From: Eretmocerus hayati
Taxonomy: Eukaryota; Arthropoda; Insecta; Hymenoptera; Aphelinidae
Assembly (NCBI GenBank): GCA_029851415.1
Contig: CM056744.1
Span: 12,283,268-12,347,267, forward strand
DNA length: 64,000 bases
Direction: 5' to 3'
Shown here: positions 1 through 12,302 of the stretch, one piece after another
How the letters are laid out: each line of letters opens with the position of its first letter
Position numbering within the stretch: the stretch's first letter is position 1
Notes under the pieces: model-generated
The model's input: only the letters and a program-made list of their open reading frames with translations
Database searches by the model: none
Told to the model about the DNA's origin: nothing
Program-made: the position numbers and the translations under genes

Positions 1-3000
1 TTCTTTCCTTGGGTTAATTGGGAATACATCCTTGAAAAAAAATTTGTCAGGCTTCATTTCAAACATGAAGATGACTCACCAGAACCGATCAATTTTGTCG
101 ATCTTGTTTGGGGAATGAGAAAATTTATTCATTAGGCTACGAACGAGAATGGATAATTAATTTAAATTAAATTTGAGATAAAATGTCAATAGGCCGGTCT
201 CTGAATGTCATCAATAGCTGGTGCGTATCTCACCTCGTGATCATATTGGAAACGTTCAGGAAAATAATCGACAATCATCCTAAATATCGTTCAGCCTTCA
301 TTGCCACTAATGAGAGTCATTTCGTCACTAAAAAACGAGGTCATATCTTCTCCTCGCCGACGTCATGATCAAAATATCAAATCAAATCCTCCGAATTTCA
401 AATCCGGCACGAAGATTATGTTTTATTTATCGCCAAATCTGCATACAAGCAAATTCTTCCCAATCTCCAAACTTGAATGAGCATCTAACCGCAGCTAATC
501 ACACCGAAACAGTGTTCCTCGAAACACCCGACAATTCACCTAACACTGGTTTGTATGGAGAGTATAAGATCTCGCCAAGTCATCAGCATACGTTCCCATA
601 GAAAAATCTCCAAGAAAATGAGGCATTTTTTGTCAGTCCGTGTCATGAATAATGCCCAAATGCAAATGCCGATGCAAACCTCGAAGATCGGCTTAAAAAA
701 AAAAAAAGTAGTCGCCTCAGTCTTATGGAGTCTGATCTCTGACTTCTCGGAACAAACCTGCTCTGTGAAACAAATCACCTGCAAAATTATCATAGTTTAA
801 GAGTTTTACCTTGCACCACCTTTCAATCGGTCATCTATAGAAGGTTCACTCATTTTAATCAGATATTACTGCCAGATAATATTCGAATTTCAAATTTTTA
901 TGGTGAGGAGGTTAGGTCAATGATGGGTATTATAATATGATGATGTATAAATTGAAAGTAAGTCTTGATCGGAATGTCCATTGCAGACGATCGGTTATGC
1001 GACGACGACAAGAAGACGCCTGATGGAATCACCCACGCGAATCGGTATGCCTATGTTAGGCTTGAAGCCTTATGGGCTCAACGATACTCATCATCGGTCG
1101 TTTATACGTTGTAAACCTTTTATAATACTCGCTTCTCTCATCACTATATTGCGATGATGCGTCTCGATCGTCGAATAGTATACTCAATGTACAAGGTATC
1201 TGTAGAAATCGTGAGTTAAACACGTGGGCATCGACGACGCCTGTTTGGGCGGGAGGCTTGAAGGGACTTGCCTTTCCCGTGAAGATTTTTTTTCGTTCGA
1301 CTCTTCTTTAATGTATGTAAATTGATTGTTGTTTACCAGTGTTTTGAAATGGATTTTGAAAGAAGTTTATTTATAACCGTTTGATCGCTGGTGTTAGTTT
1401 GATTTTGAAAGGAGTCGATATTTAAGAAGTCCTCGATTATATTCATACGAAGAGGTGTCCTCCGGATTGACTTTTTGGGACCATTGATTTGAGGAAGTAT
1501 TGATACTCTGTATATATTTGGAGCATGGGTGTGATTTAGTGGTGCTCAAAAACATGAGCCTATAGATTTGAATTAGATAGATTTTCAAGTCAACGCTATG
1601 TTGCATTCTGGATGGATTTTTTCCAAACAAGTAAAATTCACCATCATTGTGATCACTCCAACTAAAAATTGAATTCGATCTTATTAGTCGAGTTACTTTA
1701 TTCCGAAAGTATCATCCGGGATATTTCAGTGATGGAAAACTGTTGCAATCTGGTATTTCAAGACAGTTCATGTCGAAAATCTCTCGGACATGAATCACGA
1801 TCAACTTCGGAAATCTCGTAATTCCCAAATCTTCAGTCTTCTTAGGGCTAAAGCCAAGATAATTGCTTGAGCTTGATCATTTCAAAAGTTGTTTTCCACC
1901 AACTATTGTCAAAAAGTCTGGGTCAGTTTTCGTTTCTGGATCCAAAATTATGTCTAATGTTCTTAATTTCAAAAAGTTTCTTCTCACTTATATTCCATTC
2001 TGTTCTTATATCAGAATTAATTCTTAGACCCACACAAATAAAATTCTTTTTGAAATACTGATAATTGATCCACTGTCCAACCATGGAATTTTTTGATAGA
2101 GAAAATAATCGTGGGTCAAGATTACTTGTTCGAGAATGAATAATTTATCTCGGTCAAGAACTATCCAAAGCTCTCATAAACTATAGTCCACAATTTGTCT
2201 CCAGCTGTCGTATAGAATGCAAAAAGATTATCCGACCGTTAAGAGTCGTTATACGTGAGTTAAACGCCAATTTCTTGCATACTCTTGAGCTCAAACGCCA
2301 CATTCGCCATGGACTATTCGCTCACATTCTATGCAGTGTTCGCTCACTGTAAAAGATATTTGTACGATACCACTTAGTCCTATGATAGGCATGTGCAATT
2401 CAGCTCTCAATCTATCACTAAATTCATACCACATGCGAAAACACACACACACATAACCACCCATGAATCAACATTGATAAAAAAATTGACATGTGACTAT
2501 ATTGGTTTGGTTTGTGTCAGTGTATCGCTTGATCGAAGTAATTTTTTATCCGTAATTGATTAAATTTTTTCACAACGAGGGGATTGTGAAAATAGAAAAT
2601 GTACATACTCGAGAATTTTTGTAGTTATGCGTGTGTGTATGTAAATAAAAAGTAAATACAAGCATGCGTGAGTGCATCGTCGAAGGTAGGGGTCTGCATT
2701 TCGGGCTACTGAAAAAACTTTCGATTGGATGCATATCGTAGCAGTGCGAGACTTTCACATCGGAGATTGATTTTTTAAAATTGGTTATACGCTATAATAC
2801 CACGTTGACTTTTGTTTATTCATTCTTTGAGTATCTCATTTCATCACACTTGTAAATCACGTTATTGAATGTTTACTGACGCTGTTGGCAATGTTGATAT
2901 TGGGGTGAAAATGTTTTTTTTCTTCTTTTTTTCGTATTTTATTGGGAGTGCTTCAATTACACGCATTTTCACTGCAAAAGTTCTTCCATGGTCCATTCGT

Positions 3001-3375
3001 TAGGAATTTTTTTGAGCTATCATTTTAAAGTCTCCTTAGGCGTTATGAGATTTTAAATTGGTGATGGAATAGATTCGTAGAATGGATTAGATACCGATTT
3101 CAGTGGTTCCGCTGGCTTGGGCATCATTATATTCTCGTCATTATTGCTGAAAAATGCTCGAGTTAACGACATTCTGTGCGAAATATGTTGAAATTATAGC
3201 CCTTATGATCATTCCGAACTTAATGAATCGCTCAATTTTAACTGTCTCACTGTAATATTTCATATTTCTACACTAACAGAATCATGAAACATTTTTACGA
3301 GGCTCTAAGTAACCTAAATTTCTTCCTTTATTCTTTTGTCCGAATCTGTAACTGCAGTACCATGTAATCAAAGAC
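1..3375. other. AT-rich stretch, no gene seen
   Basis: No convincing exon, RNA gene or transposon end was found. It contains an A13 run at 695-707, a short CA run at 2441-2453 and T-rich tracts near 2918-2938. Short reading frames here have no domain features and no well-placed splice signals. Intron or intergenic DNA is the likely identity. Confidence 0.6.
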
Positions 3376-3381
3376 TAGCTT

Positions 3382-3726
3382 TCAAAATTTGAGACTAGAC
3401 CTGGACAACAATTTCACCGTCTCGCCTCTAAAATCGTAAAATGAATCCTCAAACCACAAATACACGCTAGCCTGAAGCAAAAATCGTCTCAAAAACCATC
3501 GATCTTGTTCTCGCTCGTTCAAAATTTGAAGAATGGACACGGCCTCGGGCGATAATTTGTCGTCTTTTTTTCGATTTTTATTTTTCACAGGTTCCAAATT
3601 GCCCCCTGCAAGGCTCACTCTTACATTACCAAACTCACTTGTGGGAACAAAATTCAGCATTTCATTTTCTATACAGGACGGAAGGCTCGCAATTTTTTGC
3701 ACACACTCTTGAGATAATACCGGTAT
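3382..3726 (-). CDS. Possible coding fragment, unknown product
   Basis: A minus-strand frame is open for about 114 codons, from just after a TAA (near 3729) to a TGA at its low-coordinate end. There is no ATG at the upstream end; an internal ATG lies in the motif ENEMLNF, so if real this is an exon or gene fragment rather than a complete gene. The translation looks protein-like: a basic linker (KNKNRKKDD) is followed by a helix-prone stretch (SPEAVSILQILNEREQD) and an aromatic-rich end (WFLRRF, YLWFEDSFYDF). It resembles no family I can name. No good minus-strand 3' splice site is visible upstream. The opposite strand of the same island is also open behind a strong acceptor (3591-3806), so the two calls compete and at most one is likely to be right. 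Confidence 0.22.
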   Translation of the reverse strand: MPVLSQECVQKIASLPSCIENEMLNFVPTSEFGNVRVSLAGGNLEPVKNKNRKKDDKLSPEAVSILQILNEREQDRWFLRRFLLQASVYLWFEDSFYDFRGETVKLLSRSSLKF

Positions 3727-3806
3727 TTAATTTTGTTTTGGTTGGAAAAAAACCGCGGATGGCACGAGAGCTGTTTTCGATCGAAAATTTGAACGGGATG
3801 CGGTAA
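3591..3806 (+). CDS. Possible plus-strand exon, unknown product
   Basis: A very strong 3' splice-site-like sequence (T-rich tract at about 3565-3589 ending CACAG at 3590) is followed by 71 open codons ending in TAA at 3804-3806. A GTAACT at 3803-3808 could act as a weak donor just before the stop. The translation begins VPNCPLQGSLLHYQTHLWEQ and later reads RMARELFSIENLNGMR. I recognise no domain. It overlaps the minus-strand frame 3382-3726, and open frames on both strands of one island weaken both calls. The plus orientation agrees with the other splice-like signals in the window, which is the main reason to keep it. Confidence 0.2.
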   Translation, partial: VPNCPLQGSLLHYQTHLWEQNSAFHFLYRTEGSQFFAHTLEIIPVFNFVLVGKKPRMARELFSIENLNGMR

Positions 3807-6800
3807 CTTTGCGTATGTATGTATGTATGTCTCTGTTGGAGTGGAATATTTTATGTTCAATTTTTCGGAGAAGTGGTGATAAATCTTGCTAACTATCATA
3901 AGTAATGATCTTGATTATCCTGAGATCGCAAATTCGACTGATATCAGACCATATTTCATCTTATAGACTCTTTGCTTGATGATTTTTTTCAGTATCAGAA
4001 ATTTCTATTACTCTATCAAAAGCGATCTGTTTCTAGAATGGAATGATGTTGAGAAATTCTGAACTCGAAAAGTATTGGAAATTTTGATCGTGACTTGTAT
4101 AACACAATTCGACATAGTTTACAAATACGACTCACTCCATCAAAATTTGGCTCAATTCTCTAAAATAGGTCTCGAATGAGACCTGAAACACTCACAAATC
4201 CTAGAAAATCGATAACAAGAAACTATATTTTTGAAGCTCCAATAACTTTGAAAATACTAGAATATATAGCAAAGATCGTGATTTATAACACCTATAGGGA
4301 TTCAGCAATATCTCTATCCGCCAAAAAAATCTAATTATTGATCTATCATTGTACCCGAGACAAGCCGCGTTATGGCGTGAAAGTGGGTTATAAAACTCAC
4401 CGCCCACTATCTTTATTGTCAATTTGAGTCACGTCTCACGATAATATTGATCCATAGAATGATTCAAAGACTTTGACTGATTCTATATATACCTACTGCC
4501 CGGCACTACGTCAATCTTTTTTAGTGCCTTGCTTATACCGATAAAAATCAATTTATTTTCATTTCGCCATCTTCGTGTCTCTAAAAAACTCAATTTCAAA
4601 TCATAAAGTGTATATTTAGTTCTTCATAATAATCTAATAAAAAAATACATCGTCAGTCTCAATTGATTGATTTGCAATTCAATGTTGCACACGTATGCAA
4701 GAAATATTTATGAAAAAATATATGTATGCCTTGCAGTAGGGCAAAAAAGGTGTTGATATAGGGAGCATTCCATTCAAAATCAACCCAGACAACTTGTGTA
4801 AATACAGATTCTGAACCTTCAGAAGATAGAAAGTGTCGTCCCTGCGTCATGCTGTACGGGTTTATTTACACGTCACCTCATCACGACACGTGTCGAATCA
4901 TCAACTAACGCTCGTAAACTAGCTCTAAACGAATTCTTGAACCCCTTGCAGCTATGAACTTTCATGTATCTACATAATTGCACAATTGGTAAGCTGTTTT
5001 TTTTTCATTCGAGCTCTGTCTACGTCCTGGGAAAGGAAAAAATTGATCGAATTGATCGACCAGTTGTATTTTTCTTTCTTCAATCAAAGTGACGATATCT
5101 AGACTAAATAAACTACCGAGTTTTCTCTCGTCATCTGTGTGTCCTGATATAAATACTGAGCAGTCATTGACATACATCAGATTCTCAACATATGTCATTC
5201 ACTTTTTTCTTACGATCATAGTGTGGATTTGTAAGACACTTGTCGTGATCTGAAATAAGAAAATTTCTTTCCACATCGTGATAGGCTAGTACTTGTTCAT
5301 TTTACATTATCCAAAAATTTAGATTTATCTCCAGATAGAACACGAAAAATCACTAAAAATTCCAATTTTTTTCAACACACCTTGAAGAGAGATAGACGAT
5401 TCAGTAGCTAATCAGTGTCCCAAATTGATCATCATCAAAATTGTTGCGTGTGAGACGTTCAAAGTGAGAGCTTGACGAGTATAGAGTGAAAGCCCAATTT
5501 GTTCGCATCAGTGACGCTTCTTTACGAGCCCATTTTGATACTTGATCGATTTCTGATGCTTCGCAGAAACTTGCCGCAACAACCGCTGTTTGGTTCACAA
5601 TCATGCAAACGATCGAGTTGGAAAAATTAACATTTCGAAAGTCTTTCATTATTTGTGTGATGTGTATGACGAGTAGTAGTTTGAATGCGACTGGAGTATC
5701 GAGTGTCGATTACAATTTTGCATTTTGAGAAAGGTTCTTGACATTTGTGAGGATTTTCTCTATTTATACAGCTGTTAGAAGGATTTGAAAGGGGATGAGA
5801 TAGTGGACGAGTCTCGTGTAGAAATTTTACTTTTGACTGACAGGAATTTTGTTACTGCTTATGTAAAAATAGATGAGGTATGCCTTGAAATAGCCAAACT
5901 CTAAAGTGCTTTGCTTGGAGATGTAAGTAACTTTCGTTAGAAATGTAGGCTTTTAGATCTTTCATCGTCTATTTGCACTCGATTTTAGAATCAAATTATG
6001 CTGCGATTGGCAGTTGAAGAAATTACCTGAAAAATTGATGATTACAGTCATGAATTAATTTTTAAAGGGTCACAGTCACGAATTATGCAAAATCTGAAAT
6101 TTCATTGTGTTCTAACCATTTTAATCAATGTCATGAATGGGAAAAATCGAAATTAATGACAATAAACAGGCACGCGACAACATTAAGAACCTCAATGTCT
6201 CATTTATGCGATTTCAACACCTTCGATTCACGATACTTTGCTACTTGGGAATATCGAGGACAATGGTTAGCGTTGCATTTCAATCGCACGAAATTGATTT
6301 GATCGGCAGAATTGCTCAAGTCGACATAACAGTAGTACGACCACGATTTCGTAAAGCAAATCTTAATTATGTTCTGTTTGCATAGTTTCGATGGTTTAAA
6401 TTCAACTGCTACTTGATATTTGTCTGGTATATTGAACTATTTTCGGATTATGGAAAATGATTGAGAACGGCTGAGTCAACGCCAGATTTAGCTTTTTCAT
6501 TGATGGACTTCGAAATTTGATCGAGGAAATATTAACGAGAAATTGTTGGTATGAACACAATGTGGACTCACAATTAGTTTTTGGAAGATTTTTATTTCTA
6601 GTGTAGGATACGAATAATGAACAAATATTCCATCTTTCGGGCGATTTGTTTAATTTGAGTATTCGGTGTAACGTGAAATAGCTTTTAGGCGAGTTGTCGG
6701 TAACATTGATCATCTAGAACTGGAATAAAACAAGCAAACTTTTCTCTTCTATAGTTTTTGATTGTTGAGTAACTCTTTTCCTTCGTCAAACTCATCAGAT

Positions 6801-8041
6801 ATTTTCGATTCAGTGCAAAATTTGTAAGGATTAGATGAATATTCCTAGACGTTATTGGTAAAAGTAGAAAATTGAAGAGTTGGTGAGAGTCACACTCCCT
6901 ACTAATCACCCGACTGAAAAAATTTCTCTTTTCCGTTCAATTTTGCTCCAATCAATCTCATCTCAAACCACCCTCAAAAATCACCCCTGCCGACATTGAA
7001 ATTCGGAAAAAAGCCAAAGGTAACGGGAAAAATTCCTCGAGATGAAACCACACTCCGCCCTTTTTCGCGCGCAAAAAGAATAGCGATTCCTCACTCGAAT
7101 CTGTACAATAAAGAAAAAAAAAACATTCACACAAAATAAGACTGCATAGTATCACACTCGCACATCAACACGTTTACAATATAGCATAAAGGTATACGCA
7201 CGAAGGCATCGGCCTTATATACTCTCAGCAAATTTCATACTAATAATCAGTGGTACGAGATCTCGTCTCAAGAATTTTAATGGCAACTCGGAAGCCTCTC
7301 TGAGATGTATCATACCTGTGTATATATTATATATTCTTATATTACAGGGGGCACTTTCGATTTCGCGCCAAAAGGGACCTTATTTCAACTCCTCCCGAGA
7401 GATCTGTTCTCGATAAATCGTCTCCTCCTCTTTTGATGACTTTTTTTTTCTTCATTTTTAGGGTGTGCGCGTGCTAATTTTATGAAAAGAACGATTACCC
7501 AGAGGCATCAGGTTGTTTTGATTTTTTATTTTTTTTTGTAGCTCGTTTCCAAAGTGGCTGGTGCTTGGATGATGTAAATTGTGTGAAAAAGTATACTCTT
7601 GAGAGGAGACGTAATTGTAGAGGCGAGATGAGGTGGTTGATTGAGGATGGAGAGTTGAGAAAACGCCTTCGGTTGGTTTTGTATATTTTTTTGAGAGGTG
7701 GTGCATTTTGGGTGAGATACTTGAGTGTGAGTTCGGTGTGAATATTTGTGCTTAGTTTGCTGAAATTTCTTGCGAGACTTGAATTTTCTGCAAGATTACA
7801 CGGTTCTGCGAAACTTTGAATTCTCGGAGCTTTACACTAGGGAACAAATTGAGCGATTTTGAGAAAAATTTTCCTGATTTAAATAAATATACTCTCATAT
7901 TCTCCTAATCGAACATCGAGAATGATTTAAATCCTACCAACTGGGTGATTGAATGCATTTCCCTTGTGGATATGGATAAATATTCATTCAAAAATATAGA
8001 ACCGAATTTCCTCAAGAAAAATGAGTTCTCAAACCACTAAG
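3807..8041. other. AT-rich stretch, no gene seen
   Basis: No exon, RNA gene or transposon ends were identified. A small tandem duplication of ATTGATCGA lies near 5041-5060. On the minus strand near 6025 there is a T-rich CAG joined to GTAATT, a poor composite splice signal. At 7328-7346 a T-rich tract ending in ACAG precedes sequence open in all three frames for at least 22 codons, but no donor follows. Confidence 0.6.
3813..3830. repeat. (GTAT)n microsatellite
   Basis: Four and a half GTAT units in a row. Similar short GTAT runs occur at 29351-29367 and 53645-53658. Confidence 0.85.
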
Positions 8042-8368
8042 AAGGGGAGGTCCAACCTTGTGGAACACGGATCCTTATGAAACTCTGGGAATCATCTTGT
8101 TTTGGTGAAACATGGAGGTATCTCCGAGGGTTAAGTCCAATGGGACTCCTATCCCAAGATATAGCCATGGAGGTTAGCATTGTTAGTATATCTATACATA
8201 CGACTTTTCAACATGGGTCTATACTGGCAATGCTAATCTCCGTAGCTGTATCTGAGGATGGGAGGCTCATGAGATTGAACCCTTCTAGATACCTTCATAT
8301 TGCACCAAAACAAGATGATTCCCAAAGTTTCGTCAAGATCCAGGACCCACAAGGTTGGACCTCCCCTT
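8042..8368. mobile_element. Hairpin-type MITE, 327 bp
   Basis: The first 20 bases, AAGGGGAGGTCCAACCTTGT, reappear inverted at the other end, and the two arms (about 160 bp each) match with scattered mismatches almost to a centre near 8205. For example ATCATCTTGTTTTGGTG in the left arm has its inverse in the right arm. A single stranded copy would fold into one long hairpin. Candidate target duplications are TAA or TAAG (8038-8041, and again at 8370-8373 after one extra G); a TAA duplication would fit PIF/Harbinger-type MITEs, but the border is ambiguous. The 155-codon frame across it is only a consequence of the repeat. No transposase is encoded, so it is non-autonomous. Family assignment is inference. 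Confidence 0.88.
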
Positions 8369-10282
8369 GTAAGTCATCTTTGAATAAATATATTATCCAA
8401 AATTCAGAAATTTTTTCTCGGTGTACATCGCAAATTGAGATTTGGTTCATCGCGGTTGTAAACTGTTTTCCAAAGCGCAAAATTTTGATCACGGGAACCT
8501 TGCGTGGAAACCTGTCCAGAATCGGAAAATTGACAATCACCTGAGATTATCATTGCGACACTAATTTATTTAGTTGAAAATGTTTGCAGTCATACGTACT
8601 TGATGTCACCGTCGAGTTGACATCAAATTATGGGAAATTGGCATTCTAAAATCACTCAGATAGAATTACATGCAAAATAAGTTTCAATCAAAGTTCAAAA
8701 AAAAGCTCTTTTGACATTTCATAGTTTTGTCCAAGCTAGAAATAGTAAAATTCGCGAGTAGTCAATGTCCGCCCTTCGAATTTCTACCTCCTACAAGTGT
8801 ATCGTACACCAACTTTTTTTCAAATTCACACCAATTTCGAGTATTTTTTTGGTACAATTACTTCCAGGGATTGAACAGTGTTTCCAGTGTTCTCGAACCC
8901 CATCCATCAGAACCCTCGCACATTGAACTTCATTTTTCTATCAAACATCAGAATCTTATCCTCATCACAAGAACTACAAAACAAATCGTCAAACTATTGA
9001 AAATTCATTAAAATCACCCCAATCCGCTATAACACATCATGAAAATATCACCATCAGAAACTAGTAGAAAATCATGGCATAGCGGTGTTTATGATGTACA
9101 GACCACGACATATGGCAAGCGCAAATCTCATGCAAATATCGGCACAATTTTACATTCATATACAGGCTTGAAGGCTATTCCTTTGAAAATTGCCAACGGC
9201 ATCAACATGTGTGCAGTGATGTGCACCTGTAAGGCATCTCATCGCGACCTAAATGATACTTCCAAGTCTTCAGTGTCATATATGCCTCAAACGATATTAC
9301 ATCTCGAAGTAAAATCGATTGGCTTGAATTTTTTACGCTCTTACATGCATAACTTCCATTCTATCATTTGTAATGACCGCGATTTCACGCGACTACTGAT
9401 GCTTTGATCAATTTTCACCGCTAGATTACCCGGAATCGATCGATTTTTCCAATGCCATGAGAATTTCATGTACAAATTATTTTACCTAACGAATAAAAGA
9501 GAGCAGGAGAAATCGTACGGTTCATGAACAATTGGCACGGATGCGTAGGTATTATACGGAATGGACTGCGAGAAAGTGAAGTTGGTGTATCTATACGTTA
9601 GAATTGATAGAATTTGTATGAATTCCAGGAATAACATCGAAAATGGGTCGGATAATTTAATCACTTTCGATTCGGTGGAAATAGTTCGATCTCATTGGCC
9701 TTAACTTTCATGCAGGTGTACCCAATCTGATTTTACTCAGGAATCATGAAAAATATTTTAAGAAAAATTTCTTCGTATAGGTTGTATGACTTTGAACCCC
9801 CTGCTATGTATTCAACAATTGTAGAATTAACATAACCTGTCATTTGCTCGATATTGGAATTTAATGGAATGAACTGGTATGTAATTGTTTTCTTGTTTTT
9901 TAGTAACTTCATCTCTCGAGAGATCTTCGAGTTCCTCATTCATAAATCTATTACGATATGAATTTGTTTATCCTTCGGTTGGATATAAGTTTTTTAACTG
10001 CAAATCAACTCAGCCAAATCACCAGAATACCAATAAATTGAAAGAAAAAAGTGCACCAGAGAGAGTGCAATAGCACAGTTAGTTCACCGATCGATGAAAC
10101 TCTTATTATCACACCATTGCCTTTTACACCTATACAATGCACCCAACCTGCCACATCGAATCAAATCATCAAACTAATAGACGCAAAGAAGCTCCCCATT
10201 CTAAATCCCTCAGCCTTATAATCGAATCAACTTGTAATCTCAAACCAAGCGCCCATCGTTCGCATCATTTTGCACTTTTATC

Positions 10283-10307
10283 ATTATTATTATTATTATT
10301 ATTATTA
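10283..10307. repeat. (ATT)n microsatellite
   Basis: About eight ATT units. In one plus-strand frame this encodes a run of leucines that mimics a signal peptide; that is a by-product of the repeat. Confidence 0.92.
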
Positions 10308-12285
10308 CTTATTACATCGACCTCTGCGAATTTTCTCACGACGCCTCACAAATACTACTTCTATACATGGGATATATAAAAAAATGTATTATATGTACAG
10401 GAGAAAATGCGTGCAAAAAATATAGACTTCTGATGCTCGTCTTCGCACGAGTGCTTAAAATCAGAGTGCAACAATGGATCGTGGAATGTGTGATGCGCTC
10501 GGTTTGAAACTGCTATTTCATTATATCTATGAGTAAGTGTGTATGTGTGTGTAGAATGGATAGACTCGTCCTAATTGTGGATGATTCTGTATTATACCGC
10601 GAGACGACGACCTTCCACTGTTTTATGTTACGTGTGCGATTCTCATGATTGCCTACACTGATTTATATATTATGTAATTTATACCGTGGCTTGTGTGATC
10701 TATCCGCATTGCGGTCTATGATCTAATAATGTTATCCCATACTCATGGATCTTGAGATTATCTTGTGGGTTTGAGCTTGATTGTAATCGATGATCTTTAT
10801 AAAATTTCTTTGTAGATTTCTGTCTAATTCTTTGAGATGGCGTAATTTTGCTAATTCCAAATCGATTCAATCACTCAATTCTATTAGGTAGCTGTGGAAG
10901 ACTTGAGTATAATTTCACTTGTGAATCAGGATAATGCGGGTCATCGAAGCCTGAGATTCGGGGTTATCCTCGTTTAGGAGTGGTACCTTGACTCAGATTT
11001 TGCCTTTGGCCGTACTTTAAAACCTCACCTCATTCTGAAATCTCTTTCTCCTCATATTTGGGCATTGACATTGACTTTGTTGCGTGTTGGCATCAAAGTG
11101 GAATCATAAAATCAAAAAATTTTCATTGAATTTTGGAGTTCTGAATCAGAATTTGATACAATTTTATAGAGATCTCCAGAGAGATTTATCATGAGTGGAT
11201 CATATTCAATGTACGATGATTGTATCTGACAATGCCTGTAAAAGCGCACAAAGATTTCACCTTTTAGCGGATCGTGAACTATTTATCACTGTTTTCAATC
11301 AATATGGTCGGTGATATTTTTTGATTTTACCCAAAATATGCCTCAGTGGCAAGCGTATGAAATTTCAATGAGTTGGCATTTCTTCATTCAAAGTACACAA
11401 TTTCCTTATCCACTGAGATCTGGTCGAGATTTTGAGGTTATATTCTGGGTAGTCTATTATTCCATTAGAAAAGTATTTATGTATTTATACTTGTGGCAAT
11501 CGATTCAACTGAAAAGATCTACATCATATAATCATGGCATTACATAAATTACTTCAGTGAATCCAATCCAAAATACATAATTCTTAATTCGTTCCGTACC
11601 CCACAATTTCATCCGCTCGACATCTAACGGTACTATTTTCTGCAAAAAATGTCTTGAGTCCCCCAAAGAATTTAAATCAGATCAGCTAACATCGTTGGGG
11701 ACTACTTTTAAGATTTTCGAGCTCGTTCTTGAGTCACTGATAGTCATTTTCGGTATTCGTCATCATAACCTCCAAAATTATCTCAAAACTCTTTCGGAAG
11801 GTTACAAATTTACATGTTACAGACATTCTAGAACTAACCGCATCACCCACTGATACGACTCCAAAACAAATCTACATTAAGAAATATCAAACATATTCGG
11901 ATACATGCAAACTTTCTCCATGATAGCAAAAATCTGTACTCTGCAGGAGCCGAAGGAAAAGCGCGGGAGCGCCGCGACCGATTTGACGTAACCTCAAATA
12001 TAAGGCTCGGGTAGTACCTACCCAATCCGTTTACGGTGTCCGATCCTCGCACATGATGTAACCGTTTCTCTTGCTTCTCTTCTCCTCACTCTTCTCTCAC
12101 CTGCGGATCCTCACCAACATTATAATAAATAAACTTGTGTGTGTACTCCGCGCCCACTGATAAAAACGTCCTTGCTCAACACCCCCGCAGCCTCACTAAG
12201 AATACATTGAAAGTCTCGGAAGATCCAAAAACCGGTTACCTCTGTGCTATCTTCCACCTTGTACATCGACAACCCGTCGCCAAAC

Positions 12286-12302
12286 ATCGTCGTCGTCGTC
12301 GT
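12286..12302. repeat. (CGT)n microsatellite
   Basis: About five CGT units in a slightly GC-richer neighbourhood. No coding support. Confidence 0.85.

Noticed and set aside
7347..7480. Possible exon after a T-rich ACAG at 7346
   Set aside because: All three frames are open for 22 or more codons, so frame openness gives no information, and no donor follows.
8077..8544. 155-codon plus-strand frame
   Set aside because: Most of it is read through the arms of the hairpin MITE, and an opposing frame exists on the other strand, as expected from an inverted repeat.
9039..9407. 122-codon plus-strand ATG frame
   Set aside because: No domain, no compositional contrast with its flanks and no gene context.
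10137..10379. Apparent secreted small protein with a leucine-rich signal peptide
   Set aside because: The leucine run is the (ATT)n microsatellite read in one frame.
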